A program made the translations under genes and the position numbers. From Elmis aenea (Eukaryota; Arthropoda; Insecta; Coleoptera; Elmidae): DNA of 64,000 bases. The stretch spans positions 50,739,924-50,803,923 of the forward strand of contig OX393581.1 in the NCBI GenBank assembly GCA_947652605.1, in the 5' to 3' direction. This document shows, in pieces, positions 46,489-58,124 of this stretch. Under the pieces are notes generated by a model. It did no database searches. It was not told the DNA's origin and was given only the letters and a program-made list of their open reading frames with translations. The number at the start of each line of letters is the position of its first letter. Within the stretch, counting starts at the first letter, position 1.

Positions 46489-47060
46489 GCATTGACCGTC
46501 TCCTTTGTATTATTGACGATAAGATTTTATAGGCTACATTAAGTAATGTTATCCCTCGATAATTTTTACATACTTGTTGGTCACCTTTTTTATGTAATGT
46601 TACTATTTGTCCACTCTCCCATTCCTTTGGCATTTCTTCTTCTTTCCATAATTTTCTAATTGGTGGATATACTATTTCTTTTAGTTCGTTACGCCCATAT
46701 TTTATTAGTTCTACATTAATGCCATCCGTTCCTGGTGCTTTGCCGTTCTTATTTTATTTATAACTTCATAGCCTCTTCTCTTGTTGGTTCATCTGTTGTA
46801 TCCCTTTCTTGTTCACCTTCTTCTTCCATTAATTCTTCTTCGCCTGGGTCGGGATCCGTTAGTAATTCTTTAAAGTAATCTGTCCATACCTGTTTGTATT
46901 CCTTATCTTCCAGTATAACTGTCCCATTTCGATCCTTTATTCCATTGGTTTTACCTTTATATGTTTTGTTTTGTTCTTTAATTTGCTTGTAAAAATTTTT
47001 CCGACCATATTGTCTTGGTATTTTGTCCAAAAAATGGATAAATTGCTCTCCTAATACCGT
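46489..47060 (-). mobile_element. RTE-like non-LTR internal fragment (linker and RT start)
   Basis: The - strand reads FYKQIKEQNKTYKGKTNGIK, VWTDYFKELLTD, then after a frameshift GTDGINVELIKYGRNELKEI and MPKEWESGQIVTLHKKGDQQ, CKNYRGITLLNVAYKILSSI. This is the region between endonuclease and RT plus RT motif 1, the part missing from the other copies. It stops abruptly at the mariner fragment. Confidence 0.9.
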
Positions 47061-47707
47061 GTTGGTAATAATCCTCAAAACTAGAAAACGTTTTTTAAAC
47101 AAAATTCTTTAAAAACTGATTTTTAACATGTCTACCCTAACTATTTTAATAAAACAGTCTGTCTATTTTGGCAGATTTTAATTTAATAATGTTTTAAAAA
47201 ACATTTCCGTAACGAATTCTGTTTATGTATTTGGCACCTAATTAAAACTTGTTTAATTTTCACGTTGAAATTAAAATTTGTCGTACCTTAATTTCACTAA
47301 GTAATTCAATTTGCATTCTCAACTAAATTTGTCCTTGTTTGTGTCAAATACAGTTCGAGACTTTTAAATATCTTTTTTTGAACACCACTTCGCGAAAATT
47401 GTTAAAGTTGCTCCAAGTTCTATACAACTTATAATTGTATTGACGAGCTAAACGAGTTTAAACGTTCGCTTTAATTTATTTTAAGATTAAATGTTCTTCA
47501 GGGAGAACCAACTTTATTTTAGTTATTTTTTTCGATTGTGTTTTCTGCTATCGCTTATCGGTATTGCTGCAACATGGGGTGTCTCCCGAGGACAAAATAC
47601 CCCAGAATTACTTAAATTTTGCTAAACTTGCTTGGATTAAAATATTTATCTACCAAAAAACTATTATAGATTATTAAAATTTAATAGTTTTGTTTTTATT
47701 GTTTATA
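47061..47707. other. Intron DNA without recognised elements
   Basis: AT-rich; nothing recognised. Confidence 0.4.
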
Positions 47708-48947
47708 CAGGGTGGTCCACATAGAAGGGCCACTACTGGAATCTCGTAAACGAGCTCCTACAAAAAAGTTTAAATTAAACAAATTGTTTCCCTTTCTGAG
47801 ACTTATTCAGCTTCAATGGTGCTTCAATGTTTTAAAAAAAGTTTCATGGCACGCTAGATTTTATTTTAAATTTGCAATGCTAGGTGCATTGCAAAATCCT
47901 ATAGATTAATAAACATTTTAACTTTAACCTAATTTGCTACGTATATTCTTGAGTCTGGATGTAGCCAATGGTCAATCCTAGTCACGATTACAATCTAATC
48001 ACTACACTACGGTGACTACATAGCACTGTACTCTGCTTTTGTACACTTTCAGTTGACACAAGTTCAAAGGGTTTAATTCTTTTGAACCTATGCACTAGTT
48101 GTTGATTATCGAGAAGTTGGAGCACTTCAATGTTGGAATGTCTGTGGAGCCTCTCCTCATGGGTTTTGGAAGCTTTTTAAATTTTTTCCTGAGCAGATTC
48201 AACCTGGAGTTCCCGGTGTAAATCGCTGTTCCGAACATACCAAGGAGCATTTGCTATGCTCCTTAATACACGGTTTTGGAATTTTTGAAGACAGCTGTTG
48301 CCTTTTTTGGTACAGCCCCATAATTGTAGGCCATTTGTCCAAACAGGCTTGGGCACCTGTTTGTATAGGAGCAGTTTGTTTTGGATAGAAAGCCAATACA
48401 TATCTCTATACTTTATCTTCAGCTGTTCCGTTTTCTTTTTGACGTGTTCCTTCCATTTTAGCTTGACGTCTTAGTTTAGGCCAAGATATTTAGCTTTTTT
48501 TGCAAGTGATTATATTATTATTTAGATACACTAGTAGATAGTTTATTCTTTTGTTGGTGAAGTTAACGTGAACAGATTTTTCTTCGTTAATTTTTATATG
48601 CCATTGTTTTGTCCATGCATATATTTTATCAATTGCGCCTTTGTGATTTTCTGTAACAATATTGAAACAAATGAATGTTTTTATTTTACAATGCATAAAA
48701 AAATCTACAACTTATTCCCCAAAAATATTTTTGTACCAACAAGTGTAACCGAGTTATTAACGATTTTAAAAAAATGCCCTATTTGATTTTTGTTTATTAT
48801 CTAGCGTGCCATGGAACTTTTTAAAAACGTTAAAGCATCACTGAGTAAGTCTCAGAAAGGGGAACAATTTTTCTAATTTAATCTTCTTTGTAGCTCTTAC
48901 CGTTTACGAGATTCCAATAGTGACCCTCCTATGTGGACCAACACTCT
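47708..48947. mobile_element. Fold-back element split by a Jockey-like insertion
   Basis: The left arm 47708-47859 (CAGGGTGGTCCACATAG to GGCACGCTAGA) is the inverted copy of the right arm 48799-48947 (ATCTAGCGTGCC to TATGTGGACC). The arms meet at the palindrome CACGCTAGAT/ATCTAGCGTG. About 940 bp of Jockey-like sequence sits between them, so the original fold-back was about 300 bp. A one-arm relative lies at 22290-22436. Confidence 0.8.
47860..48798 (-). mobile_element. Jockey-like non-LTR 3' fragment
   Basis: The - strand carries AWTKQWHIKINEEKSVHVNF, KLLLYKQVPKPVWTNGLQLW and FQNRVLRSIANAPWYVRNSD. These are the sequence after the RT domain and the C-terminal block of Jockey-clade ORF2. It is almost identical to 53860-54560. 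It is 5'-truncated, with an AT-rich 3' tail at the left. Confidence 0.88.
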
Positions 48948-50069
48948 CTTAAATTTAATATTTATAGTCCTTTTTGTCTTATAACATTATTAAAATCGAA
49001 ACAATGTCTCGTAAAAAAAGTTCCGGAACCCGGAACTCTGTTTTTTTAGGTCCTAAGCGCGAATTTATTTTACAAATGGCTTTGTATTCAGTGATGTTTT
49101 CCTGCTAATATTTATGGAATTTGTCTGCGTTTTCTGTCATTTGAAATTTATCTAATGTACGGTGTTATTCTTTTGGAAATCAACACGTTACGACTTTGTC
49201 CAAGTGACAAAGAACGACAAACTGTCAAATTAACACGAAATTTATAATCGAATTGACACAAAATTCTTGTCCAAGTAGGTAGACCAAGCCGATTAAGATA
49301 TAGCAACGTTTTAAATTCTCACGTCTGTATCTTCACCACGTATCCTTAAGCATCAACGCTTTTTCAACAAATGCATATCGCACGGAAATGCGATCATCAT
49401 AATAATCCCGTAAGACACTAACGAAAGCAATTACCAAGATGTGCATCGGAAAGGATTCAACCACACGTTCGATCGAAGCTACGTGCTTTTAGTGGTATTT
49501 TATTATTTAAAGAGGTTGCCACGGGATAACGTTAGTATCGATCTATCCTGAATCCGGTTATTAAGACAAACTACGGCGATATTGCGAAATGTCAAAAATA
49601 AACACTTACATGAATACCGGGAATACTTGGGTGGGCCCAGGAGACGCACAGAAACGCTTTTTTCGACTTGACCCTTCATGTTTATCTAGATGAATTATAA
49701 ATAACCGCAAGTCTGCTAAATTTTAAGACGTTTTACAATGTAATCGCATGAAATGATGTATATCGGAACTCGATGTGATCGAATTTTATGTTGCATTTGA
49801 ATTGTAGATGGGATTTAAATATTTTATGCAGTGTTTCCGGTGAACTTGCGTCTCACCTCCTGTCTTTACGACCTTATAACTAAAAATGTTGCATTTCCTG
49901 TGCTTTTAACGGCCGTCTTCCATTGCATTAAACAACTTATGAAAATTGTATGCTTTACTAGAGACTTAACAAAGCGATTGGTTTCAATTTCTATGAATTT
50001 AACAATTCCCCTCTTTCCTAATCGCGTTTTGTACTTTTTGGTGTATGTTTTCCTAGTTCTTGATTATCT
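48948..50069. other. Intron DNA, mostly featureless
   Basis: The part near 49140-49290 shares words with the miniature element at 10842-11153. Otherwise nothing was recognised. Confidence 0.4.
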
Positions 50070-51020
50070 TTCTTCATCTCTGTGTATTATTGGATAACTT
50101 TGGCACAGCTTTCCAGCTGACTCCTTTTTGTTTTAGTCTCTCATCGTTTTCTCATTTGGTTCTTGGTCTTCCTGTACTTCTTTTTTCCCCATATTTCGTT
50201 TTCCATCCCATTTTCGCGTATTTGCTTTCTGGTATACGTAGTAGATGTCCCAGCCATCTTGATTGGTTAGTCTCGATTTTTTTCATTATGTCTCTTATTA
50301 TTTCCGCGGAGGTGGTTCCCTTTTGGGTTCCTGTACTGCGACCTATGGGTCTATTGTACCCTCTGGTGATAGCCCCTTAAAGAAGTAATGTGTTTTTGAA
50401 AAACCCCAGAATTTTCTTTAAGGGTGTTTTTCTTAACTCTTCTTGGTTGGTTTCCATCCCTAGAAGTCTACGCTGTTAGTGTGTGAATCCTTCACACTGG
50501 CATATTACGTAAAGAGGAGTTTCTTCTACTTCACCACATCCTCTGCATATATATTTAAAAGCTGTATTATGTAGAAGTGTTTCTTTAGCCCACAGTGTCC
50601 TGTGGCTACTCTGATGTCTACTTTGCTCGTCCTGAGCATTTTTTCTGTCATTGCTTGGAGACCATTAACAGAATAGCCTTAGAATGGGCTTGTCCTGCAA
50701 CTTTTTTCCAATGAGCATTATGCCCCTGTGCTTGGCTGTTCCATATTATGTTTTAACTGTGGCTTCTCGTCCGAAGAAAGGTGTCTCGCTGCCAATTTTG
50801 GCTAGGCGATCTGCCTTCTGGTTCCCTGGTATATTAGTGTGACTTGGACACCATACCGGTTTAACATTATTTTTGCTTCTTTGTACGTTAAGTGTCCGGA
50901 TGCAGTTCGGAACAAGTCCTGAGTTTACTTCCGTGGAGCCAAGATCTCATCTTCTGCGTTTGTATCCGTTGTTTTTGCTTTCTTGTGAGTGCCCAAGTTT
51001 CTGAACTATAAGTACGAATT
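50070..51020 (-). mobile_element. RTE-like 3' fragment interrupted by an RNase H-bearing non-LTR fragment
   Basis: 50070-50300 and 50955-51020 match the RTE-like C-terminus in order. Between them, 50310-50950 on the - strand reads NQKADRLAKIGSETPFFGRE (RNase H end) and later TGHCGLKKH with CRGCGEVEETPLYVICQCEG, a C-terminal zinc-binding tail found in R1/I-group elements. Both parts carry frameshifts. About 100 bp of the RTE-like element is missing at the break. Confidence 0.75.
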
Positions 51021-51083
51021 GGTAAAAAATTATTGTTGTTATTTCAATATTCGTTGCCAAGTAGGTACATTTTCTCAAATAAA

Positions 51084-51922
51084 CAGGATTGTCCAAAAGT
51101 ATGGAAACGCTGCTGTAACGGCGTAAATATGTATAAGAAAAAATAGTGGTATATAAAAAGTTTATAACAAAATTGTTAGCTACATTTTGACCTACTTCAA
51201 TTGTTTTTTCGGCCAACCGTGTGCAACAGACAGACGATGGTCAAATTTTTTAAATGGCAACCTGATTATTTTTTTACTTTAATTGATAGAGATTTTTTTT
51301 CTCACTTTTCAATCATAAAAATATTCCTTAGTGTTACATGAGCAAAACTTCGTGAAAAGTAGTTTCAATTAATTTTTTTTATTGTATTTGACCAAACAAA
51401 ACACGATCGCTGTAGTAATTGACAATTTATAACTGGTCTAATTGTGTTTTATTATTTTTCGATAAAAAAAAACATTTTGTTAGTATTAAATTGAATATGG
51501 ACCTTTTATCAAACTGTATTCAAGACGTTTCAATTTAATGCTTAGAAAATGATGATTTTTCATCGAAAATTATAATAAAACACAAATAGACAAGTTATAA
51601 ACTGTCAATTACCAGAGCGATCGTGTTTTGTCTAGTCAAATTCAACGATTTTGTGAAATTTTTCTCGAATTTTTTTTGATGTAACACTAAGAAATCTTTA
51701 TTTGGTTGAAAAAAGAAAAATATTTTCAATCAACTTAAGTAAAAAAAAAACAGGTTGCCATTTAAAAAAATATGACGATAGCACACGGTTGACCGAAAAA
51801 ACAATTGAAGTACGTCAAAATGTAGCTAACAATTTGCCGTAAACTTTTTATGTAAAACACTTTATCACAAAACTTGTAATTACGCCGTTAAAGCAGCGTT
51901 TCCATACTTTTGGACCACCCTG
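51084..51922. mobile_element. 839-bp fold-back element, arms about 400 bp
   Basis: GTCCAAAAGTATGGAAACGC at the left pairs with GCGTTTCCATACTTTTGGAC at the right. The pairing continues through GTTAGCTACATTTTGAC, CGGTCAACC/GGCCAACCG and GAAACGTCTTG/ATTGAATA to a centre near 51503. The outer ends are CAGGATTG and CACCCTG. Arms are moderately diverged. No coding capacity. Confidence 0.88.
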
Positions 51923-52499
51923 TATGTAACGTATCCAAATGTAAGGGATAAAGCTGTTTTGTTCTTTGCATTGCGGTTAAAAATGGTCAGCATTCGGTCA
52001 GTTACCGCGCAATTCCCCAGAGTTTGATATTGTGAAATGTACACACCAAACGAAGTAACGGTACTATAAGCCCTTTTAGTGTACTAAAGGGTTCACGTAT
52101 GCAGAAGCGTCACAGACGAGCGTGAGATTTATTGCCTTTTATGAATATTAGAAAACAAGGGTTGAATATCGTGATAATGCAAATGAATACATCGCCCGCT
52201 TTGTTAATGCGAAGACTAAGGATGGAAACGTTCTAGATGTAGTTTTGTTGACTCGGCGCTATGTAAACTAATGAATGGGTATTTATAGTGTTAATTAATA
52301 TAGAGTAGTGCTCTCTGTAGTATTTCTTAAGTCTAACTTGCAGTTCGAGTAACTTCTATTAATGTTCTCGTTTGATAAACATTGCGAGGAGTGTGTTTCT
52401 ACTAAGCAAACAAAAACATGTTACCATAAATTAAGGAGCACGTTATGATCTTTCAATTGTATTACATGGAAATACTCTAATGTATGTATTTGAAAGCAA
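51923..52499. other. Intron DNA without recognised elements
   Basis: Single-copy-looking sequence; nothing recognised. Confidence 0.4.
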
Positions 52500-52960
52500 A
52501 AGATCCATGTTCACTGGAGCTCTTGTACTAATCGAAGGCACGATGAATACCCAAGAATACAGGACTTGTTAGAACGAAGACTAGAAGCAAAACTGAACAG
52601 GGAAGGTCACGATATATTGTCGCTAGAATCTGATCAAGGCTATGTTTATTGCATCAAGAACATCAAAACTAAATGTTTTGCCAGAGTTATACGTGCCACT
52701 GGCCATTTCCTTCGCAAAAATAGGGGAAATATTGAAAAGTTAAATCATAAAAGTAATTTTTGCGATCGCGTTGGCCATGAAATCGTCAGAGATAAAATCG
52801 AAATTCTTCTATTTACCAATTCGCGCATTCTTTGCAATTAAAATGGTGCAAAGTTTAAAAAAAAATCTTAAACGGTTCCGGAGAAAACTTGTTGAATCTA
52901 TGCCAAAACGTGTTGAAGAGGTCATGAAAACTAAGGGACGACATATTTTTTATTGAAATA
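52500..52960 (+). mobile_element. Tc1-like transposase remnant with an R1 repeat inside
   Basis: 52510-52565 reads FTGALVLIEGTMNTQEYRT, and 52889-52956 reads LVESMPKRVEEVMKTKGRHI followed by a stop. These are the middle and the C-terminal end of a Tc1-like transposase. The roughly 110 residues that normally lie between are gone. In their place is a full R1 copy (52598-52888). The frame at 52771-52956 joins R1 to the transposase end by chance. Confidence 0.75.
52598..52888 (+). repeat. Interspersed repeat 'R1', copy D
   Basis: Full-length copy from CAGGGAAGGTCACGATATA to GGTTCCGGAGAAAAC, closely similar to copy A. It lies inside the Tc1-like remnant. Confidence 0.85.
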
Positions 52961-53849
52961 ATGCAAATTCAATACATATATGCTTTTAGAATATTATTAA
53001 AAAAAAAGAATAAATTATTATTTTAAAATTTTCGCTTGTGTTCACATTAATTCGCACATTACTGTATCTTGTAACTCCGTTGAGCTATAAATTTGGAACA
53101 CCCTGTTTAGGGGGAATTGGTGCTTCTTACATCAAATACAACGTGTTCAATCGGGCACCAAATTTCTGAAACCATGTTTTTTTTACAAGAATACATTTTA
53201 TTCGAAGGTGATAAATAAAATAATTCATTTAGTGTCGCCTTTAGAACGACGCATCCAATCTGTTCTGGACTGACATTACACAAAATCAATATTGGTTGAA
53301 TTTAAACCAATTAACGTCAACACGTACAGTGTTCATGAAAGCAAACAAGGTTTCAATGATGGAAATCGTGTTCATACTTCTAGACTTACTCCCATCCGAC
53401 TAACTCAGTTCAGTCCCATTCTATCTGTCGGGAATATTGAATCCGGAGAAAAAGACACATTGACATCCTCTTAAAAGTGAATTTATTTACATGTAAAAGT
53501 CTGGCGGGTGAATGCAACATATTCCTTTAAATTGCTTAAATCTCATTACGCTTTTAAAAATGTCTAAACTGATTTATCGCAAAGTTATTTAATATTCATA
53601 TCGTAAACCCATTACCAAGAGCAGCAAAATGAAAACTAAAATAAACAGCGTTTCGTGTTATTTCCGAACAAAAAATTACATTAGCTATGCATACGAAATG
53701 TATGTTTTTCCATATAGGTACGTTGTCTGCTTGCATCAGGAATAATAGAATAACACAGCCAATGTTCTGTGAACAGGAGGTTTTATATCGAATGGCAAAT
53801 GCATGATGATATATCACGGGAAAATATGATTATTTTTTTAATATAAAAT
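52961..53849. other. Intron DNA, mostly featureless
   Basis: One isolated CACCCTG end occurs near 53098. Nothing else was recognised. Confidence 0.4.
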
Positions 53850-55049
53850 TTGCAATGCACCTAATCCTATAAATTAATAAACATTTTAACTTTAACATAA
53901 TTTGCTACGTTTATTTTTGAGTCTGGATGTCGCCAATGGTCAATCTTAGTCACGATTACAATCTAATCACTACACTACGGTGACTACATACCACTGTACT
54001 CTGATTTTGTACACTTTTAGTCTACACAAGTTCAAAGGGTCTAATCCTTTGGAGCCTACGCACTAGTTTTTGATTATAGAGAAGTTGGAGCACTTCAATG
54101 TTGGAATGTCTGTGGAACCTCTCCTCATGGCTTTTGGCAGCTTTTATAATTTCTTCCTGGACAGATTCAACCTGGAGTTCCCGGTGTAAATCGCTGTTCC
54201 GAACATACCAAGGAGCATTTGCTATGCTCCTTAATACACGGTTTTGGAATTTTTGAAGACAGCTGTTGCCTTTTTTGGTACAGCCCCATAATTGTAGGCC
54301 ATTTGTCCAAACAGGCTTGGGCACCTGTTTGTATAGGAGCAGTTTGTTTTGGATAGAAAGCCAATGCATATCTCTATACTTTATCTTCAGCTGTTCCGTT
54401 TTCTTTTTGACGTGTTCCTTCCATTTTAGCTTGACGTCTTAGTTTAGGCCAAGATATTTAGCTTTTTTTGCAAGTGATTATATTATTATTTAGATACACT
54501 AGTAGATAGTTTATTCTTTTGTTGGTGAAGTTAACGTGAACAGATTTTTCTTCGTTAATTTTTTTTTATGCCACTGTTTTGTCCATGTATATTATTAATT
54601 GCGCTTTGGAGATTATCTGTTGTTTCTTCTATGGTTGCTCCTAAAGTTAGAACTGCGGTGTCGTCAGCAAATTTTTGTTCCCCGTTGTTTTGGATCTGTG
54701 CCATATCTTTCTGTCTAGCTTTTCTTTTTTCCTTGATTAGTTCTCGTATTTCTTTAGGATAATTGTTACCTACCGTTTTTCTTTTTATCTGAGGCGTATT
54801 GTTGCTGAACGTTTATCATAAATTTCTCTGCTTTTTGTTCCAAATGTTCGATTGTTCTTATTGGCACATTTAATTGAAGCTTTTCACTAAGCTCTAACTG
54901 AAAACGTTCCCAGTCTGTTCCTTTAATAGTTAATGTGAAATTAAGTTATCATGTTATAATATTTTTACTTATTGTTAGAAGAATTGGTGAATGGTCTGAC
55001 AACATATGATTATGCATTTTTTTTCGGGATATCTTGTACCTATACTCTA
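53850..55049 (-). mobile_element. Jockey-like non-LTR copy with internal deletion (EN end joined to RT)
   Basis: The - strand reads, 5' to 3', HMLSDHSPILLT (endonuclease end), TDWERFQLELSEKLQLNVPI, KEIRELIKEKRKARQKDM, then directly FADDTAVLTLGATIEETTDN (RT catalytic block), INEEKSVHVNFTNKRI and the C-terminal 115-codon open frame at 54022-54369 ending LQRIRPFELV. RT motifs 1 to 4 are deleted. The 3' tail begins near 53860 and matches the 47.9-kb copy. Its 5' side is cut by the palindrome. Confidence 0.88.
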
Positions 55050-56861
55050 CAGGGTGCGCCATTAGTGCGATAAAGTCCATTATTGCCCTTAATGTCAACT
55101 TAATAAAAAAAAGTTTTTAATGAAACTTATAGTATTTCTACACGTGCATGTTTTAAAATTAGTTTCAAGTATACAGGGGGTTTCATAAAAGTGGGGCGTC
55201 ACTAAAGGTATTTTTTTTAAATTGAACACCCAGTATATTTTTGCATAATCGAATTCAGCAAGAAAATCTCCATATGACAGTATTTTGTTTTTTTCATTTT
55301 TTTGCGACGTTGCCAATTTATCTTAAAAAATCTTTGAATTTCCAGAAAAACAGGGTACAATACTTGTCAAGAGCACAACGTTATGAATAATAATTGGCAA
55401 ATGATATTTTGCACATACAAAGTCAAAAGGTGTATTCATAGTCTAAATACATCAAAATTAATTTATATTATACAGGGTGTTTCTTATAGATGTGCCAACT
55501 TCCCAACTTTCAAACATCAATAACTTAATTTTTTCAAATGGAACACCCTGTATATTATTACGTCATTTTGTTGCATTTTTGTTTTTCTTCAACTTTTCCT
55601 AATACTTACCTATACCTAAAATGAATATTTTCTGAGATATTACATTTTACTTATTCTTATAAGCGTTGTGTAGGAATTTCCTAGTTTTCTCGGAGTAGGT
55701 CCCGACTTTGACAATAGAAACAATAATTTCTGTAGTAACAAATGTCAGAGTTAATTGCTGTCAATTGTTAAAACATAAATAAATGAGTATAACATATTTA
55801 ATAGGAATTTTCCAAAAAAAGAATTGATTGATGCGGTCTATGTTCAGGGTGGCGTATTTTCGATGCCCATACAGGGGGGGGTATCTCGGTTATTATCAGA
55901 GATAGAAAAAAACTAAGTACGTAGTCTCGATTTCTTTTTTCGAGAGGAATTTATTGTCGTAAACAGATTTTTGATCTTTTTTAATTTTCGAAATATAGTT
56001 TTTTTTTAATCTCTGATAATTACCGAAATTCCCCCCCTGTATGGGCATCGAAAGTACGCTACCCTGAACATAGACCGTATCAATGAATTCTTTTTTGGAA
56101 AATTCATATTGCATATGTTATACTCATTTATTTATGTTTTAACAATTGACAGCAATTAACTCTGACATTTGTTACTACAGAAATTATTGTTTCTATTGTC
56201 AAAGTCGGGGCCTACTCCGAGAAAACTAGGAAATTCCTACACAACGCTTATAAGAATAAGTAAAATGTAAATATCTCAGAAAATATTCATTTTAGGTATA
56301 GGTAAGTATTAAGAAAAGTTGAAGAAAAACAAAAATGCAACAAAATGACGTAATAATATACAGGGTGTTCCATTTGAAAAAATAAAGTTATTGATGTTTG
56401 AAAATTGGGAAGTTGGCACATCTATAAGAAACACCCTGTATAATATAAATTAATTTTGATGTATTTAGACTGTGACTACACCTTTTGACTTTGTATGTAC
56501 AAAATATCATATGCCAATTATTATTCATAAGGTTGTGCTCTTGACAAGTATTGTACCCTGTTTTTCTCGAAATTCAAAGATTTTTTAAGATAAATTGGCA
56601 ACGTCGCAAAAAAATGAAAAAAACAAAATACTGTCATATGGAGATTTTCTTGCTGAATTCGATTATGCAAAAATATACTGGGTGTTCAATTTAAAAAAAA
56701 TACCTTTAGTGACGCCCCACTTTTATGAAACCCCCTGTATACTTAAAACTAATTTTAAAACATGCACGTGTAGAAATACTATAAGTTTCATTAAAAACTT
56801 TTTTTTATTAAGTTGACATTAAGGGCAATAATGGACTTTATCGCACTAATGGCGCACCCTG
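55050..56861. mobile_element. 1.8-kb near-perfect palindrome of CAGGGTG modules
   Basis: The left arm 55050-55904 and the right arm 56007-56861 are inverted copies of 855 bp each, with about 102 bp of spacer. Ends are CAGGGTGCGCCATTAGTGCG and its complement, with TA outside. A 222-base segment compared by translation differs by one residue. Each arm contains several CAGGGTG- or CACCCTG-type junctions (55172, 55228, 55474, 55546, 55846), so it is a mosaic. The mirrored 73-codon frames start at TTG and are not genes. Confidence 0.92.
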
Positions 56862-57956
56862 TATGTTTATATTTCTGTTAAAAATTAAATTAAAAGATAA
56901 GTAATATAAAAAACTTGCAATTCTTGCAATCCTTTAAATATTTAATTGGAAAACGAATAAAACTACATAAAATTTGCTAAACTAATTTATAAAAATAGAC
57001 GAGTTAATAAAAGCTGCCATAACCCCCCAGGGAACCCTGTAGATTATTTCGTTGCAAAAGTTCGAATAAAAATTAAAATTTTAAAATTACAGCGCCAGCT
57101 TGATCTGTTTCTGTTTAACATCAATCACCAGCTTAATTTATACTGCTGCAGAACACACAAGCACACTGCAATAATTTAAATGCAATTTCAATTCGCAAAT
57201 CTGCATATTTCAGCACAGAACTATTAATCAAATAACTGTGTGACGTCTTCGAAACAAACAGAAAAATGCTCATAATTTGATAATCGATAAATACCCAACA
57301 TGAAAATATTCTAATATTTAGTTTAAAAACAAAGTTTCAGTGTTTGCAGCAATATGAACGTAGTCAAACACAAATTCGTTGCCGGAATAAGTTAATAGAG
57401 GTCATGTACTTGAAAATAGAGCAAAAAGTCAATAATTCGCTTGAAGTCTAGACTTGTCTGTCCTACAATGCGAGAGAGTTTAAATAATCCAAATATAATT
57501 GACTTTAATGTATGATAATATCCTATTTCGATGGTCAAACAACTCTACTCAAGTTTATTTTCATGCTTATCATAATATCGTGTTGTAAACATTTATCTTA
57601 TGCAAAACAAAAGTAGTTGTGGCTTTAAAAAGCACATTAAAAAATAAGGCTTATCAAACGGTGTTGTACGTTATACACAGCTCTAGAGCAATTATTTATT
57701 CCACAGTAAAATGAAAATAAAACAACAATTTTAAAAACAAACTCCCTAATTTTTCGAACTTCATTTCTCGGTGGTTGATTTCTAACCACCCAAGTGCGAC
57801 TGTCCCAAGATTTTGTGTTCCTGTTGTCATCTTTTCTTATTGTGGTTGCGTCCTTGTCATTATTTTTTGTAAGCACATTTGTTTGACCAAAAGCCAAATA
57901 CTTAAATATTTTGTACCAAGCTATTTACGAAGCCGAAACCATGTCTAAATATTTAG
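56862..57956. other. Intron DNA without recognised elements
   Basis: AT-rich; nothing recognised. Confidence 0.4.
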
Positions 57957-58124
57957 AACAGAGAGTTAGAACAATGTAAATGAACTTCTGGATAAAATAA
58001 ACAACGGGGACATCCGGGAAAGAGTAAATGCAGTAAAAATCCTGGCCGATATAATTGAGGAAGAACAACTGATTCGGTATGGTAATCTAAATAAAACACC
58101 TGCATATAGAATTCCACATCAAAC

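Noticed and set aside
46256..46633. 125-codon frame starting with RT-like sequence
   Set aside because: Its second half is the mariner fragment read in the wrong frame; it is a chance fusion across two dead elements.
52771..52956. 61-codon frame ending in a Tc1 transposase tail
   Set aside because: Its first part is the non-coding R1 repeat; only the last about 22 codons are transposase-derived.
55095..56816. Two nearly identical 73-codon frames on opposite strands
   Set aside because: They are mirror copies created by the palindrome and begin at TTG, not ATG; they cross short-element junctions.
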